Below are positions 1-11,998 of a DNA stretch of 64,000 nt, piece by piece (position 1 is the first letter of the stretch; each line of letters opens with the position of its first letter). The notes beneath the pieces were generated by a model, which saw only the letters and a list, made by a program, of their open reading frames with translations, was not told the origin of the DNA and made no database searches. The translations under genes and the position numbers were made by a program. The DNA is from Adiantum capillus-veneris (taxonomy: Eukaryota > Streptophyta > Polypodiopsida > Polypodiales > Pteridaceae), in contig CM043958.1 of NCBI GenBank assembly GCA_014529385.2, positions 123,616,817 to 123,680,816 of the forward strand, read 5' to 3'.

Positions 1-384
1 ACGAAGGGATTGTGATGCTCTTTCTCTCTTAGCCTCTCTTGCCTGCACCAAGCTCTGGTACCATGTAAAGAAAGAGGATGCAAGAGAGCTACACAAGACA
101 AGCACAAAGCACACAGATATGGAAAGATTCTTCTTCTTCTCACAGAAAAGAGAGTACAAAATGACTAAGTGCTAAAACTGAAAAGTAGCACCTATGTACA
201 TGCGGTCACTAAGTGTGAACTCGCTAGAAGCATACTAGACTGGCACTATAAGTGTAGTCCAGCTGTAGAATCACTGGCAGAGATCCTCCGTGTCAGTCAC
301 CTAACGCGCCAGTGAGTAAATGTCGTAAGCGGCCAACACTCGTAGTGGATGCCAGCTCAAGATGTAGAGCTCGACATCTCAACA
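1..384 (-). mobile_element. 5' end of a Ty1/copia LTR retrotransposon, continuing off the left edge
   Basis: Reading the minus strand, 384-64 is a 321-bp LTR that starts TGTTGAGATG and ends TTTACA. It is followed by a degenerate tRNA-Met primer-binding site (52-63) and about 50 bases of leader. The whole stretch is the reverse complement of 61482-61866 at the right end of the window, with roughly 94-95% identity judged by eye, so both ends of the window carry members of one Copia family in opposite orientation. The body of this copy lies outside the window. The primer-binding site has changed from TGGTATCAGAGC to TGGTACCAGAGC. Confidence 0.9.
64..384 (-). repeat. Copia 5' LTR (321 bp)
   Basis: The TG...CA termini and length match the LTR at 61482-61803. 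The promoter, polyadenylation and R region should lie inside, but I could not place them with confidence. No target-site duplication can be tested because the other LTR is off the window. Confidence 0.88.
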
Positions 385-1147
<763 letters not shown>

Positions 1148-2674
1148 TAATATACCTCTCCGTTGGAAAGCAACTGTCCTCAGTTGCGAAGATAAAAATC
1201 TACAAACAATACTTGTCAAAAACATCACATAATAAAAGAAAAATTTATGAAACTGAACAACATTAGCTTATGATTGCCGTCATCCACATACTACCTATTC
1301 TAGTGTCCCATACCACTAGAATAAGCAGTATATGTCATACCCTGGTGAATCAGGATATCATTACATAAACACTGCCATAATAATCTCCAGATACCAAATC
1401 CCAATCCAATTCCAATTCCACAGCATAAGTCCAAATCCAAATCACTTTCATTATGTACCCGGGTAACAAAATCATACCAGTTACAGTGGTGGCCAGCCAC
1501 TACAGCATGATTTTGTGATCGGTGTTGCCTCATCCGGCGAGTCTACACCAATAAAACGTGCTGCCTAAATCGGCAAATCTGCACTAATGCTACCTAAATT
1601 GGTGAATCTTCATTTGGTATAAGTGTAAAAATCATGAATCTGCAATTTATCAATGTGCTGCCTAAATCGACGAATCTGCACCAAGATGAGTATCTATACA
1701 CTGCCTAAATCGGCGAATCTGTGTGTCAGTGACCAATGGACTAGACAAGACATAAAACGGAAAAGTTTTTATTATGTGTGTGACACCATTTTGGAGTATA
1801 GCGAGGTACTTACAAAGTGTTGGTCACTATCCAGAGCACCGTAGCTCACATGAGTAGCTGCATAGCTTATTGACAAATTATCTCAATAAAGAATTCTTTC
1901 AATACAATCAGAAGCCATGTCCTTAGTAGTGTTGTTTGAGTATTCAACGTAGAACACAATGGAGAGAAATGAAATAAGAAAAGAGGAATGATGTATTTGA
2001 TGTACATACCAGGAGGGTAAACTGTATTTGAATATATAGACCATTGTTGGTATATGGATGAGGTACAAGTGTTGTGTGCTTTCTGTAAACCATTAGACTC
2101 TGGATGATGTACTACATCTGGAAATATGTACTAGTTTGTGCATGGGGAGAGAGGTACAAGTAGGAGACAACTGCAACCAGAAAGCTTAGACCAAAGTATA
2201 GGTAACAGATCCAAAATGTGATAGTGTGGGGTTAATGATTAGTCAGGAACTTGACAACTACAAAGGGGATTAGTATACAACGGAGACAAATGTGAGACAA
2301 CTGGGGGAGAAAGCAATTTTCTACAGTGTTAACTTAATAGCATAGATAAAGTAGTCACAATCGAAAAAATGTATGAACGACATTTGATTTGAGTTTAGAG
2401 ATTAATGTAAGAGATAAAATTACAGTACACGAATTACTTACAGACATCTACTAAATGAAGCAGCCCTCATGATATTGAAAATTGTTGTTTCTAGAATGCG
2501 TTAAAAAAGTGTATTATTAGTTTTAATTATTTAAAAGACATTGACTTAATGTCTCGTCATCATGTACAGGCCATACTATAAACAGTAAATAAAACTGTGC
2601 AATTAATTCCGTTGTAGCGGCTCTTTCCTAGAAGTCTCCATTTACAACATGCAATTCTAGTTAGACACTCGCGA

Positions 2675-2708
<34 letters not shown>

Positions 2709-5385
2709 CATATAGCACTCGAATTTACAAATGAGTGTGTGTGTGGGTGCCGAGAAGTCATCTACTTGTGAGGTTGGGGGTAATCGAATACAAAGGTAGG
2801 GTGCATAGTTTGGTTGAGGGGGGGAAAGAGATGGAGATAATGAAATTAAATGTTATATTAACCATCTTAAAAATGTAATTTAATTAATTGTGAGAATAAC
2901 TGATACAATCCTTGTGTATCTATTTCGATGCCTGAGTACAAATAAAAACAAAATGAAGTACAATTGAAAGCATAAAACGTAGAGGCTAATATCGTGATGA
3001 AAATTAGTATCATTATCGTCAATGCGTGAGAATGGTCGGCAATGGGCGTATGTCGGATAAAATATTGCAGCAAGCACGAAAGAGCGTCATTAATGTCCAC
3101 CTCTATAGGTAAGCGTACTGGGAAAAGAGAGCAAAATGAAATGGAATGTTAAATTACTTGTCTTCAAAAAAAAGCCTAAGAGACCATATTGATACAATCT
3201 TTAATGATCGAATTCAACACCTAGGTATGCCCTCTACACATGGAGCAAAGCGCAACCAGGCTTTATTTTGAATAACAAGGTCTTCGTTTGTAGCTGTTCG
3301 AAACTACATGAGTGCTCAAAAATGGCAAGCGACGGAGGAGTTGTATGATGAGGTTGTGTAATAGGGTATAACTCTTCAGAGTACTACCTTTGTCAAGGTC
3401 ATGAAAGAGCTTACCAAGGGCCGCAGGTTTGATCTTGGTGGGTAGCACAATATGCACGCAAGCTCATGTAGAAGTTTGGTCCACCCTTCAACCTATCTCC
3501 TAGCTGGCCTTACATTGCAGCGGTCTGCGAGACCACGTCGCATGCAAGTGGGGGTGAGAAAGTGATATTTTTCATGGCGGCTGGTCCGGAGAATCTACGC
3601 ATCTGCGCATTCAGTGGTGCGTCTGTCTCCAAGCTTGGCGTGGAGGCACGGAATCCTTTCGTAGGTGAAGGTGAGGTTTAACAGAGCCAGACCGGCTGAG
3701 AGAGGTGAGGTTGAGTAGAGAGGAGGCAGTCGTGGGAGCCGGTGAGGAACATGAGCAGGGCAAAGAAGCGCAGGCCATCAAATCCGAGAGAAATCCTGTA
3801 CTAAGTGGTGCAGGATTGAAGGGTTGCAGGCGGGCTTAATGGACCGAGGTAAGAAGGGAGTTAGAGGACTCAGGTCGACGCAAAGAAAGATGTGAGAGAG
3901 AGTTGTAGCCAGAGTGCAGAGAAACGAACGCTTCTGTGGTTCTGTGGGTTGGCAAACCATAGCAGCTAAAGTCACTTGTTAAGTGATATCAAAGGGGGAG
4001 AGTGAAAGGCTGATGTGAAGCATGTGGTCGTAGGTGGCCGAAGAGAGAGAGAGAGAGAGACAAAAAAAAAATTGTTGCGCTGAAAAGGGAGATAGAGGAG
4101 GAAAGAGAACGATTGTGGGCACTGATTTTTGCAGCTGCAAGATGCATGTTGACGAGAGGTGGAAAAGGAAGGTAAAGCTGTGGAGTTGTGGCTGGTAGAA
4201 GTTGTGCACTGGGAGTGTGTGTGTCACAAAATAAAATAAAATTTTTGATGGCATCGGTGAGACTGCAGATCGGGCGCCTCCCCTTTCTCTTTTCTTTTCT
4301 GGTTAGGTGGCGGCCCTCCTATCACTATCACATGCGAGAACTATGACATGCAAGAACCAGCGGGTAAACGTTGGCGGTTGGTGGGATGCATGCAGATGCC
4401 TTACAGTGCCGCTGTAATTGCCAAAGCAATTGCTGGAGTGTGCTGGCCAAAGTCAAAGATAACACCATCAGCTCTTATATTGTTGACGTGCATAGTGTTT
4501 GCTTTGGCCAGCACCTCTACGTCCAGCTTCCTCTCTTCTGCTCGTGAGTGGTCATGTGCGTTGTCATTGCCTTATGTTGCTGCAGCTGGTCGTGCCCGAT
4601 GGTTATCACCGTGAGTGCGCCTCTACACCTTGCCTGGCCATACTAACGTCGGCTACAAATGTCAATAAAGATCATCGCATCGGTGTGGATGACATGTCCC
4701 AAAGCACAGAAGACAGAGGGTGCATCCTCCATTATCGTATTATCGTTGGGTCTGTACTGGATATGCAAAACTACATTAATATAACCTTAACATTATAACT
4801 GTGAACTGCGAAGGTCGCATAGGGTGTTTCCAACGATATTTTATTTTATTTTTCCCTTTTTTTTTCTTTTCTTTTGTGTCTGTGTATTGGCATGCTTGGA
4901 ATAAGAGTTCTTTAATGTAAGACTCGTTGCATAGATCTATGAGGCTTCTTAATGCTATGATAAATTCTTCTTCTACTACTTCCTTTAGATCTACATACCA
5001 TAAAATGATGAGCTCTCATGAGCTCATCTACTCTTCCCGCTCACCATGAGATTATTCCCATCATAGGAAATTAAATTCTCAAACTACTCATCATGCTATG
5101 CAATGGCATATGGATCCTACTGCATAAAAGTTCAAGATCTATTTATATCTTATGTGATCGCTTGCACTAATTACAAATTAATGAAGGATTAATGTTAAGA
5201 TGTCCAAGGATTTTTCAGAAACGGGTAACATCAAGGAATTTTAAAAAAATTCAAAAAAGTTTACATAAATCAGAGAAAAAAAGAATTTCGTAACACTTAC
5301 CTTTGGCACATAATCGTACAAATCCTTGCTCAGATGCCTTTTTTTGGATCTCTTCTCCTAATTATTATCAAGAGCGTAGCCTTGT
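1148..5385 (-). other. Interior of the non-coding element; no gene seen
   Basis: About 4.2 kb without any recognisable protein domain on either strand. All open frames are under 100 codons. Near 1510-1720 the short motif CTGCCTAAATCGGCGAATCTG recurs four or five times in degenerate form, with the core CCTAAATYGGYGAATCT. A (GT)n tract lies at 2679-2705. The stretch 3900-4330 is purine-rich on the plus strand with short AG runs. Nothing else stands out. Confidence 0.6.
2679..2705. repeat. (GT)n microsatellite
   Basis: About 13 uninterrupted TG dinucleotides inside the non-coding LTR element. Confidence 0.95.
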
Positions 5386-5397
5386 GCTCTGATACCA
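5386..5397 (-). other. Primer-binding site, tRNA-Met type
   Basis: The minus strand reads TGGTATCAGAGC one base inside the LTR end. This is the standard initiator-tRNA-Met primer-binding site of many plant LTR elements. It fixes the orientation of the element as minus. Confidence 0.88.
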
Positions 5398-5398
5398 G

Positions 5399-5819
5399 TG
5401 CTACAGCTGGAAGTCGTGGCGGCCCTCAATCATCACACACGCACATGATCGATCTCAACACGAACAGAGAGAGATAGCGAGCGAGAGAGAGGAAGAGAAC
5501 ATGTGCAGGCGCACCTCCTAGAGCGGAGTGCTACGCCGGCACGGCGAGAGAGAAGAGAAGAGAGGAGAGAAGAACAACGCAGACACTGGGTGCAATCTCC
5601 CCCCGTGCAAGAGTGACCATTTCCCTCTCGCACGTATTTGTTATATAGATTTCTTGAATGGTCAAATTGGTTACAAACTGGCCGGCCGGTCATAAATGGC
5701 CAAAGCTCATAAAGAGCACTTGAATAATAAAATGTACATAAAATATGATATCCTTTTGCAATAGCTTAGCTCGGTCAAGCCTTTTCCACATGTCAATAAA
5801 TAATAAGATATCAATTCCA
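5399..5819 (-). repeat. 5' LTR of the non-coding element
   Basis: Direct repeat of 727-1147. Its outer end is followed within about 8 bases by a (CT)n tract. Confidence 0.8.
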
Positions 5820-5824
5820 TAACT

Positions 5825-5826
<2 letters not shown>

Positions 5827-5903
<77 letters not shown>
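5827..5903. repeat. (CT)n microsatellite, about 77 bp
   Basis: Pure TC repeat directly outside the 5' LTR of the non-coding element. Confidence 0.98.
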
Positions 5904-5905
<2 letters not shown>

Positions 5906-5980
5906 CTTCCGGTGCTTGCACATCTCTCTTGAGTGAGATTTCCTTGCATAGCCTATTGAAATGTTGGGTTTTCTTCCTTG

Positions 5981-5984
<4 letters not shown>

Positions 5985-6056
<72 letters not shown>

Positions 6057-6063
6057 CTATCTA
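5985..6063. repeat. Compound (CT)n-(CTAT)n microsatellite
   Basis: TC dinucleotides to about 6038, then roughly six ATCT units. This is a compound tract made of a dinucleotide array followed by its point-mutated tetranucleotide derivative. Confidence 0.97.
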
Positions 6064-7639
6064 TGCTGAAGGTGTTGCACCCATTGTTTTATGAGATTTG
6101 ATGGTTTTTTAATTGTGATACCAGAGATGAAGATGCCCCCGTGAAAGTGCACCTTACCAAACAAATCACCAGTTGAGGTGTCATCCACCAGCTTGCATTC
6201 CAACAGTAGCAAGCCCAAGAGTAGTGCAAGTATGTCATCAAAGGACTCCTTTCCTACCTCTAATAAGAGCAATGATAATTACCCATTTCTTTCTCATGAA
6301 TGGATGAATCTATGACAATAGTACTTTGTGGTAAAAAAATAGAGGAATCCATGTCGGCATTTCATGAATTCATAGTTATACATGGCAATGGATGTGTTTT
6401 TACTAGTCCCCTTCCCTTTGAATTTTTGTGCCTAATAGTAGTATCTTGGAAGGCTCAATATCCCAAGCAGACTAGATTTTTCTTTACACGACGTGACCTA
6501 CATGAAGAGGATGGTCTAAGTTTGAAAGGCACTCTATACCAACATTTTTCTCATGAGATTTGCTGGCACTCTTTGCAAAGAAAAGGGAGAAGGGTCTCAT
6601 GATCTTCTTGCATATGGTACAACTTGAATATGCAAAATAATGTAGGTTATGGTTTTACAAAGTATATCAAGCCATAGCAACCAACAAAGAAATCACGCAC
6701 AAGTTTTCAACCATGTTTGTATATGAGAGATGCTCAACTGCCTTGTAAAGTCCAATGAGTCAGCGGAAGGTTGCATGGGCTGTTTTTGGTGAGTAGGTCC
6801 TAGATCATTATAAGAAGCTCTCGGGCAAGATGGACAAAAAGCTCAAGAACTCGATTCACTGCAAAACGAGAACGATCAACAGGTGACTCAAACCACACGG
6901 TCCACTTGACTATGGGGGATAACTTCTTGTAGTTTGGACTCTCAATCAATTCTGAATTGTAGCTCTGTTAACCTCCTAATTGTGGTAGAAGTGGAGCAAA
7001 AAGACTACACTAGAGAGTTTGAAATGCACACTAAATGTCTCCCAAGTGCAACTACAAGAGAAAAGTCGGAGCATGTGGAAGATAAAGGGAACATCTTCAG
7101 TTGCAAAAGTGCTTCAAGGGAAATTGAATGAGCTGTAACAATGAAAGACAACATGGAGGGAGCATGTTATGCATCTGATTCGAAAGTGATGGTAAACGAC
7201 AGAAAGATAGTTGCTCTCTCAAGTGCATTGATAGCTCTTGGGCCTGATGCAAGCAACTCAAAAATTAGATACGACATTGATTGTATAGAGGTATGCATCA
7301 AGACCAAGACATTATGTATTAAAACTAAACCTTGCATTGAGGTTTTTAAGTGCACATGCAACTTGAATCCTTTTCATAGTGTTTTATAGTATGGCTAAGC
7401 ACTATAGGTATTTTAAAGGATAGAGGATTTGTACAAGTTAGTTATGTACTTAAATATGTAGGAAATATTTGATCGGTGTACTTTGCATGGTAGTTTCTAT
7501 GTTTGCTTATAATAGTCCATGGATTCTAGGTACTGCATTTGGTAGCCTATGAGAGTTCAAAAATCATGGTCCCTACAAAGTTCAAAATACCTACCACATG
7601 CACTTTGAAAGTACCTATGTGATCCTACTAATGCTTCAT
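6064..7639. other. Unassigned region with weak decayed coding signal
   Basis: Several frames of 60-100 codons occur here: minus 6057-6272, plus 6300-6602, plus 6934-7131 and plus 7141-7389. None shows a domain I recognise. The plus-strand ones run in series, which would fit fragments of an old gene, possibly the upstream part of the FCP1-like pseudogene at 8700, but there is no motif to support this. Confidence 0.3.
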
Positions 7640-8265
7640 TGAGTTTCAGAGTGGTAGAAAATAGAAAGAACTCTCAAAAACCATCATATGCCTAGCATTA
7701 TACATGACATGGTACTTTGTGTAAGTACCATGTGAACTTTTTGGGTGGTCCATAGAGTTTTTGGAAAGTACTTGACAAGTACAACTCTCAGTATTCGACA
7801 CTTGACTTTGATTATGTTTTACATGGTACTTTCCACGAGTGCCAATGGAGCCTTTTTGGTACTTAACAAGGCACAAAAAGATAGATCTACTCAAAGTGTT
7901 CCATTTAACAAGGATTAAAGATGTCATGGTGATGGTACTTTATATGAGTACCAATGGAGTGGTATGGGGGCTTCACAAAGCCTAGGGATGGTAGAAACGA
8001 GGTAGTACTATCAAATTCCACCATGTGATTGTGATTATATACACCATGGTACTTTTTGTAGCTACCAACGAGACATTGTTGGTGCTTCATAGAGCTTATA
8101 AATGGTAGAAAATAGGTAGAGCTCTCCAAATCCACCATTTGACTGTGATTGAGTAGATCATAGTACTTTTTTTTAAGTACCAATGGAACTTTATTGATTA
8201 GTGGTTCACAAAGCTTAGTGATGGTGGTGGAAATCACAAAGTCCACCATGAGACTAGGATTAAAG
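7640..8265. repeat. Degenerate minisatellite, about 114-bp unit, five copies
   Basis: The anchor GGTACTTT...GTACC recurs at about 7711, 7825, 7934, 8048 and 8162, giving spacings of 114, 109, 114 and 114. Each unit also carries a GGTAGAAA-like stretch and a TCCACCAT-like stretch. Because 114 is a multiple of 3, the minus strand stays open over 114 codons (7905-8249) and gives an internally repeated peptide that I do not regard as a gene. Confidence 0.82.
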
Positions 8266-8389
8266 GTACTTTGTGAAGCAAATCAATTTGGTAGATTTTT
8301 ATATGGTAGTTCAAATTTAAGCTACAACCAAGAGTGCCTAATTTGTACATAATGCTGTATTACTTGGTAGATTTTATAGTACCTATCAC

Positions 8390-8610
8390 AGGTACATTGA
8401 AAAAATATATGCCTTTATCTTTCAAAGTACCTTTCATAGGTCGATACTTTGAAAGTACATATGCCTTGTTTCCAAAGTAACATGCATGTGTTTGTACATT
8501 GTGAAAGTACATATGCCTCTTTTTTTTCAAAGTACCATGTATGTGTTTGTACATTGGGAAAGTACATATGCCTTTCTTTGCAAAGTACCTTTCATATGTT
8601 CTTGGTAAGT
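8390..8610. repeat. Minisatellite, about 53-bp unit, four copies
   Basis: The anchor GAAAGTACATATGCCT recurs at 8451, 8503 and 8558, with a degenerate first copy near 8398. Each unit contains a CAAAGTACC/GAAAGTAC inverted pair. It follows directly on the 114-bp array and uses the same AGTAC vocabulary. Confidence 0.8.
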
Positions 8611-8699
8611 TCTTGTTATTGGTACTCTAATCTTTTCCTAGTACTCTCATAGGTACCTAGATTGTATCCTTGGTACTTTTTTGACATGGACTAATATTT

Positions 8700-10804
8700 A
8701 CTTCCCATTGTGGTGCAAAAAATAACTAATTGACCTGGCAACATCAAAAGCTACATGTGATGCTCAAGTCACATTTTGTGAGAGCTTGCTAGAGAAAGTG
8801 AAGAGAGGCGAGTCAATGTTGCTATGTCCCACAATGACGAGCATGGGAGTTAATCACAGGCCAAAGTGATTGTTCTAGGAGCATGTGTTGCATGTGATTT
8901 AGGTTTTGTGGCTCCCAAAGTAGTGTGTGTGTATACACTAGCATGTAATAATGCATACCATGCTTTGTGCTTTGTTGGACGGTTTGGGTTTGAGAAAGAA
9001 TGTGCTAACCCCTCCTATAAGCAGAGTATTTTGGAATTGACAAATGCTTTTGCATAATGGTAGGTTTTCTATTCTCCATGTTTGTTGGGATTAATAGAGT
9101 TTGTTAAGAATGCAAGAAACTTTTTTTGATTGCATAAGCTACAACTTTTGTGGTGTAGTTGTAGGTTCCAGTCATTTTCCATATGTGGCAACATTACCAG
9201 ATGAGGTGTCAAAGTTGAATGTTGATGCAACTCTAGACACCCCCACCATAGACACAAACATGCAATTTGATGATCAGTCAACTCCAGATGGTAGGAAAGG
9301 CTCATCCTTGGCAAGTGACAAAACCCTGGCTATTGAGGTGGAGTCCTCTGAGTAGACAGAAGGTGAACCAGAACCAAAGGAAACTGAACCAATGGAAGAT
9401 GTTGATGTTAAGATGATGGATTTTGTAGCACAACAGGGGTGGAAGCGGTGCAACGCATGGTTCATTCATACACATAACTAGATTCCCCTGTCTTCCTTAG
9501 TCATATGGTGAAGAAATCAAAGAATCAAAAGAAACATGTTGATGGTAATTTTTTTTTGGCCATAGGACTTGTCTCCCTATAGGCATTGACTGATTGTTAT
9601 TGATGTGCCTCTTTAAGGTGGTGAAGCTGGACATTCCAAAAAGACATGAGCATCAGAGATGGATCGCTTAAAGAAACATTTAACAAGGTTGAGGATGACA
9701 ATGATGGTGATAACTCCTTTACTCATGGATTGTTCATGAAAAACATCTCAACATGTAGAGGAAGTTTGTATGGTCAACCTCATTGCTAGTGACATTTCTA
9801 TAGCTTACATTCATGCTCATCAGTGTGTAAGTTGATTGGGTTTTGGTTCTAGGAAGAGATGGAAAAGCGATGAGCAATGAAGTTCCAAAGTCACCACCTC
9901 CTGCAAAGAAGTCCCCCAAACAGGTACTTCGCTCCGACATCCCATGCCAAAGCCTCACATTTGCAAGAAACTATGACATTGAAGACAAGTAGTGTCTTCA
10001 CTCTCTTGTAATGACAAAGAATATTTGATTCTGTTTTTTGAATAAAAATGAGAATTTTATGTTGGCCTCCATTTCTTTGTCTCTCAATGGTCACTCTTGT
10101 TTTGGTCAAAAAGTCTTTATCTATTCCTTTTCAATGTAAAACCATGTCTTTTACAGAGATACGAAAAGAAAGGGGACTCTTAAATTTCCTATTGAAGAAT
10201 AATAATCATCAGAGATCCACCACCCTATATTTCAAAAACCATCACATCACTACCACTTGATATCCCCTCACATCCAACATTAGTATTTGATCTTAATGGT
10301 GTCTACGCTTCATGGATTGAAGATCCTAACTGAGCAAGGATGCTCAGCTACATGATCTGGAAAATGTTTCATTCAACCTCATCAACAAAAAGAGGGGTAG
10401 GTTTGACTGAGGCTTTGAAGTATTTTTTCTATATGTATGATTTGTGCATGTCAATCAAGCAGGAATTCTTGGAGTTTTTAGGTACCTCTACGTTCCCAAG
10501 GATGCCAAAAAGTTCTTAGCTTGGACTATGGGCTGGGTAAATATTTACACATGGAGTTCAACAATGCTAGAAAGAGTGAACAGAATAATCAAGGTATCTT
10601 TTGGGGGGATTTTGGACTAGTTCAATGGATGTGCTAGACAACACCTTTGTGATGTAGCCACATTCTCAATCGCAATGAAAAACCAAAATTTTTCAAGAAT
10701 TTGTGGAATTTTTTAAAGGTGGTTCCACGATACGATACGAGAAATGTAATATTGATCGGAAATAGTTTTTATAAATCCCATTATAATCCTCTTGGTTCCT
10801 ACGT
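8700..10804 (+). pseudogene. Decayed gene with FCP1/HAD-phosphatase-like domain, copy A (5' part)
   Basis: At 10289-10300 the plus strand reads VFDLNG, the position of the DxDG catalytic loop of HAD/FCP1-type phosphatases, but with Asn in place of the second Asp. At about 10744-10800 another frame reads VILIGNSFYKSHYNPLGSYV, which matches the later DDSxYKxxxNP region of FCP1-like proteins. Upstream at about 8866-9057 lies CVACDLG...CNNAYHALCFVGRFGFEKECANP, whose Cys/His spacing looks like a zinc-binding domain; the gap hides residues. Many stops and frameshifts separate the blocks. The gene is cut at 10804 by the gag-only element and resumes at 15684. A second decayed copy lies at 23215-23990. 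The family is inferred from motifs only. Confidence 0.5.
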
Positions 10805-11948
10805 TGTGAGCGGAATGAAAACACACACAGCGCCTCTATAACGACCCGTCACACACTCTTGGGAAGATACACACACACACTATGGGGCACCACTCGGCTT
10901 AGACAACACACCTGGCCGAGACAGGGAACACACCTCTGGAGTGAGAGGAGAGAGACTATCCACTTGCCCACTCCACACAGACACACACACACACACACAC
11001 ACCCAAAAAAATCAGCTCAAAAGAGGAGAATTTCTGATGTTTAGATACAATTGAGCTTGGGCCAACACCAATGGGGCAAATAGCTCACACACTATGGGTG
11101 AAAGAAGCCATATACAATCACAAACTGGAGCAGAAACTTCGCTCATAGGAGGAACTTACACAGAAAAACAGCAGGAAAAGAGTGAGGAATTTGGCAAAAT
11201 GGACAGCGCCATCGCGTCCGGAACGGCCCAAAACCCCAGTCTACAATGTCAAAGTGCTCAAATCCGACCTCGGATGAGCAGTTTACGGCCAAAACAGGCT
11301 CCAAAAACCCCAAAAACACACCTGCGGCTGTTCCTCCTCTCTTCTCCACGTTTTTTCTGGTCTTCTCTCTGTTTTTTCAGTTCCCACACTTAGATTTATT
11401 AGTTGGTCACCCTTGGCCTTTTAGATGACCTCAAACGGACCCCGAACAGGCCAAAAACTGACCTCGCAGTGCATAGTTGTCACCTTTTTGCATCATTCGC
11501 ACACCTGACACTCAGCTTTTTTCCAATAATGCATCTCTCCACCACGTGAAGTGGCCCCAAAAAAAGGTCCTCATGATGACCTCTCTGCATAACTCTCACC
11601 AGAAAACACCCATGTTGTGCCCGTACTTCTCCACGTGCAAATATTGACCTCGTTCGCCCTCCTGACGCCACTAGATGCCATCTGACGCACCTGCTGACCT
11701 CACGTCGTCGGCCCGCGGATAGCTTCCTCGAGAAGTTTTACGCGCTACCAACTCCTCCTTATTGTAGAAAAAACACAGTGGTACTGGTAATAGTGAAAAT
11801 CGATGCACTATGTACACCCTGTCCTACCTGTACACATGTGGGCCCCACGTAACCACCTGGCTCTGCAAAATGGGCAATTCCTTTATTCGATGCACCATGC
11901 ATGTGTATATACATATGTGCAATACCTTGCTCCAAAAAACTCCTGACA
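10805..11948 (-). repeat. 3' LTR of the gag-only element (1144 bp)
   Basis: Apparently identical to 14536-15679 in sequence and length. Open frames inside it occur in exact duplicate in the other LTR and are not genes. It contains a short (AC)n run near 10980-11002. Confidence 0.95.
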
Positions 11949-11966
11949 TAATTTGCCCACCCTCTA
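11949..11966 (-). other. Polypurine tract
   Basis: The minus strand reads GAGGGTGGGCAAATTA just before the TGTCAGG start of the 3' LTR. This purine-rich stretch is in the expected place for plus-strand priming. Confidence 0.6.
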
Positions 11967-11998
11967 GCTTGCTAGAGCATTCATGCTCAGCAGCAGCA

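Noticed and set aside
7905-8249. 114-codon minus frame with internal repeats
   Set aside because: Explained by a minisatellite unit of about 114 bp, a multiple of three, which keeps a frame open without selection.
11094-11393. 99-codon frame, with exact copy at 14825-15124
   Set aside because: It lies in the LTR and is duplicated only because both LTRs are identical. No domain.
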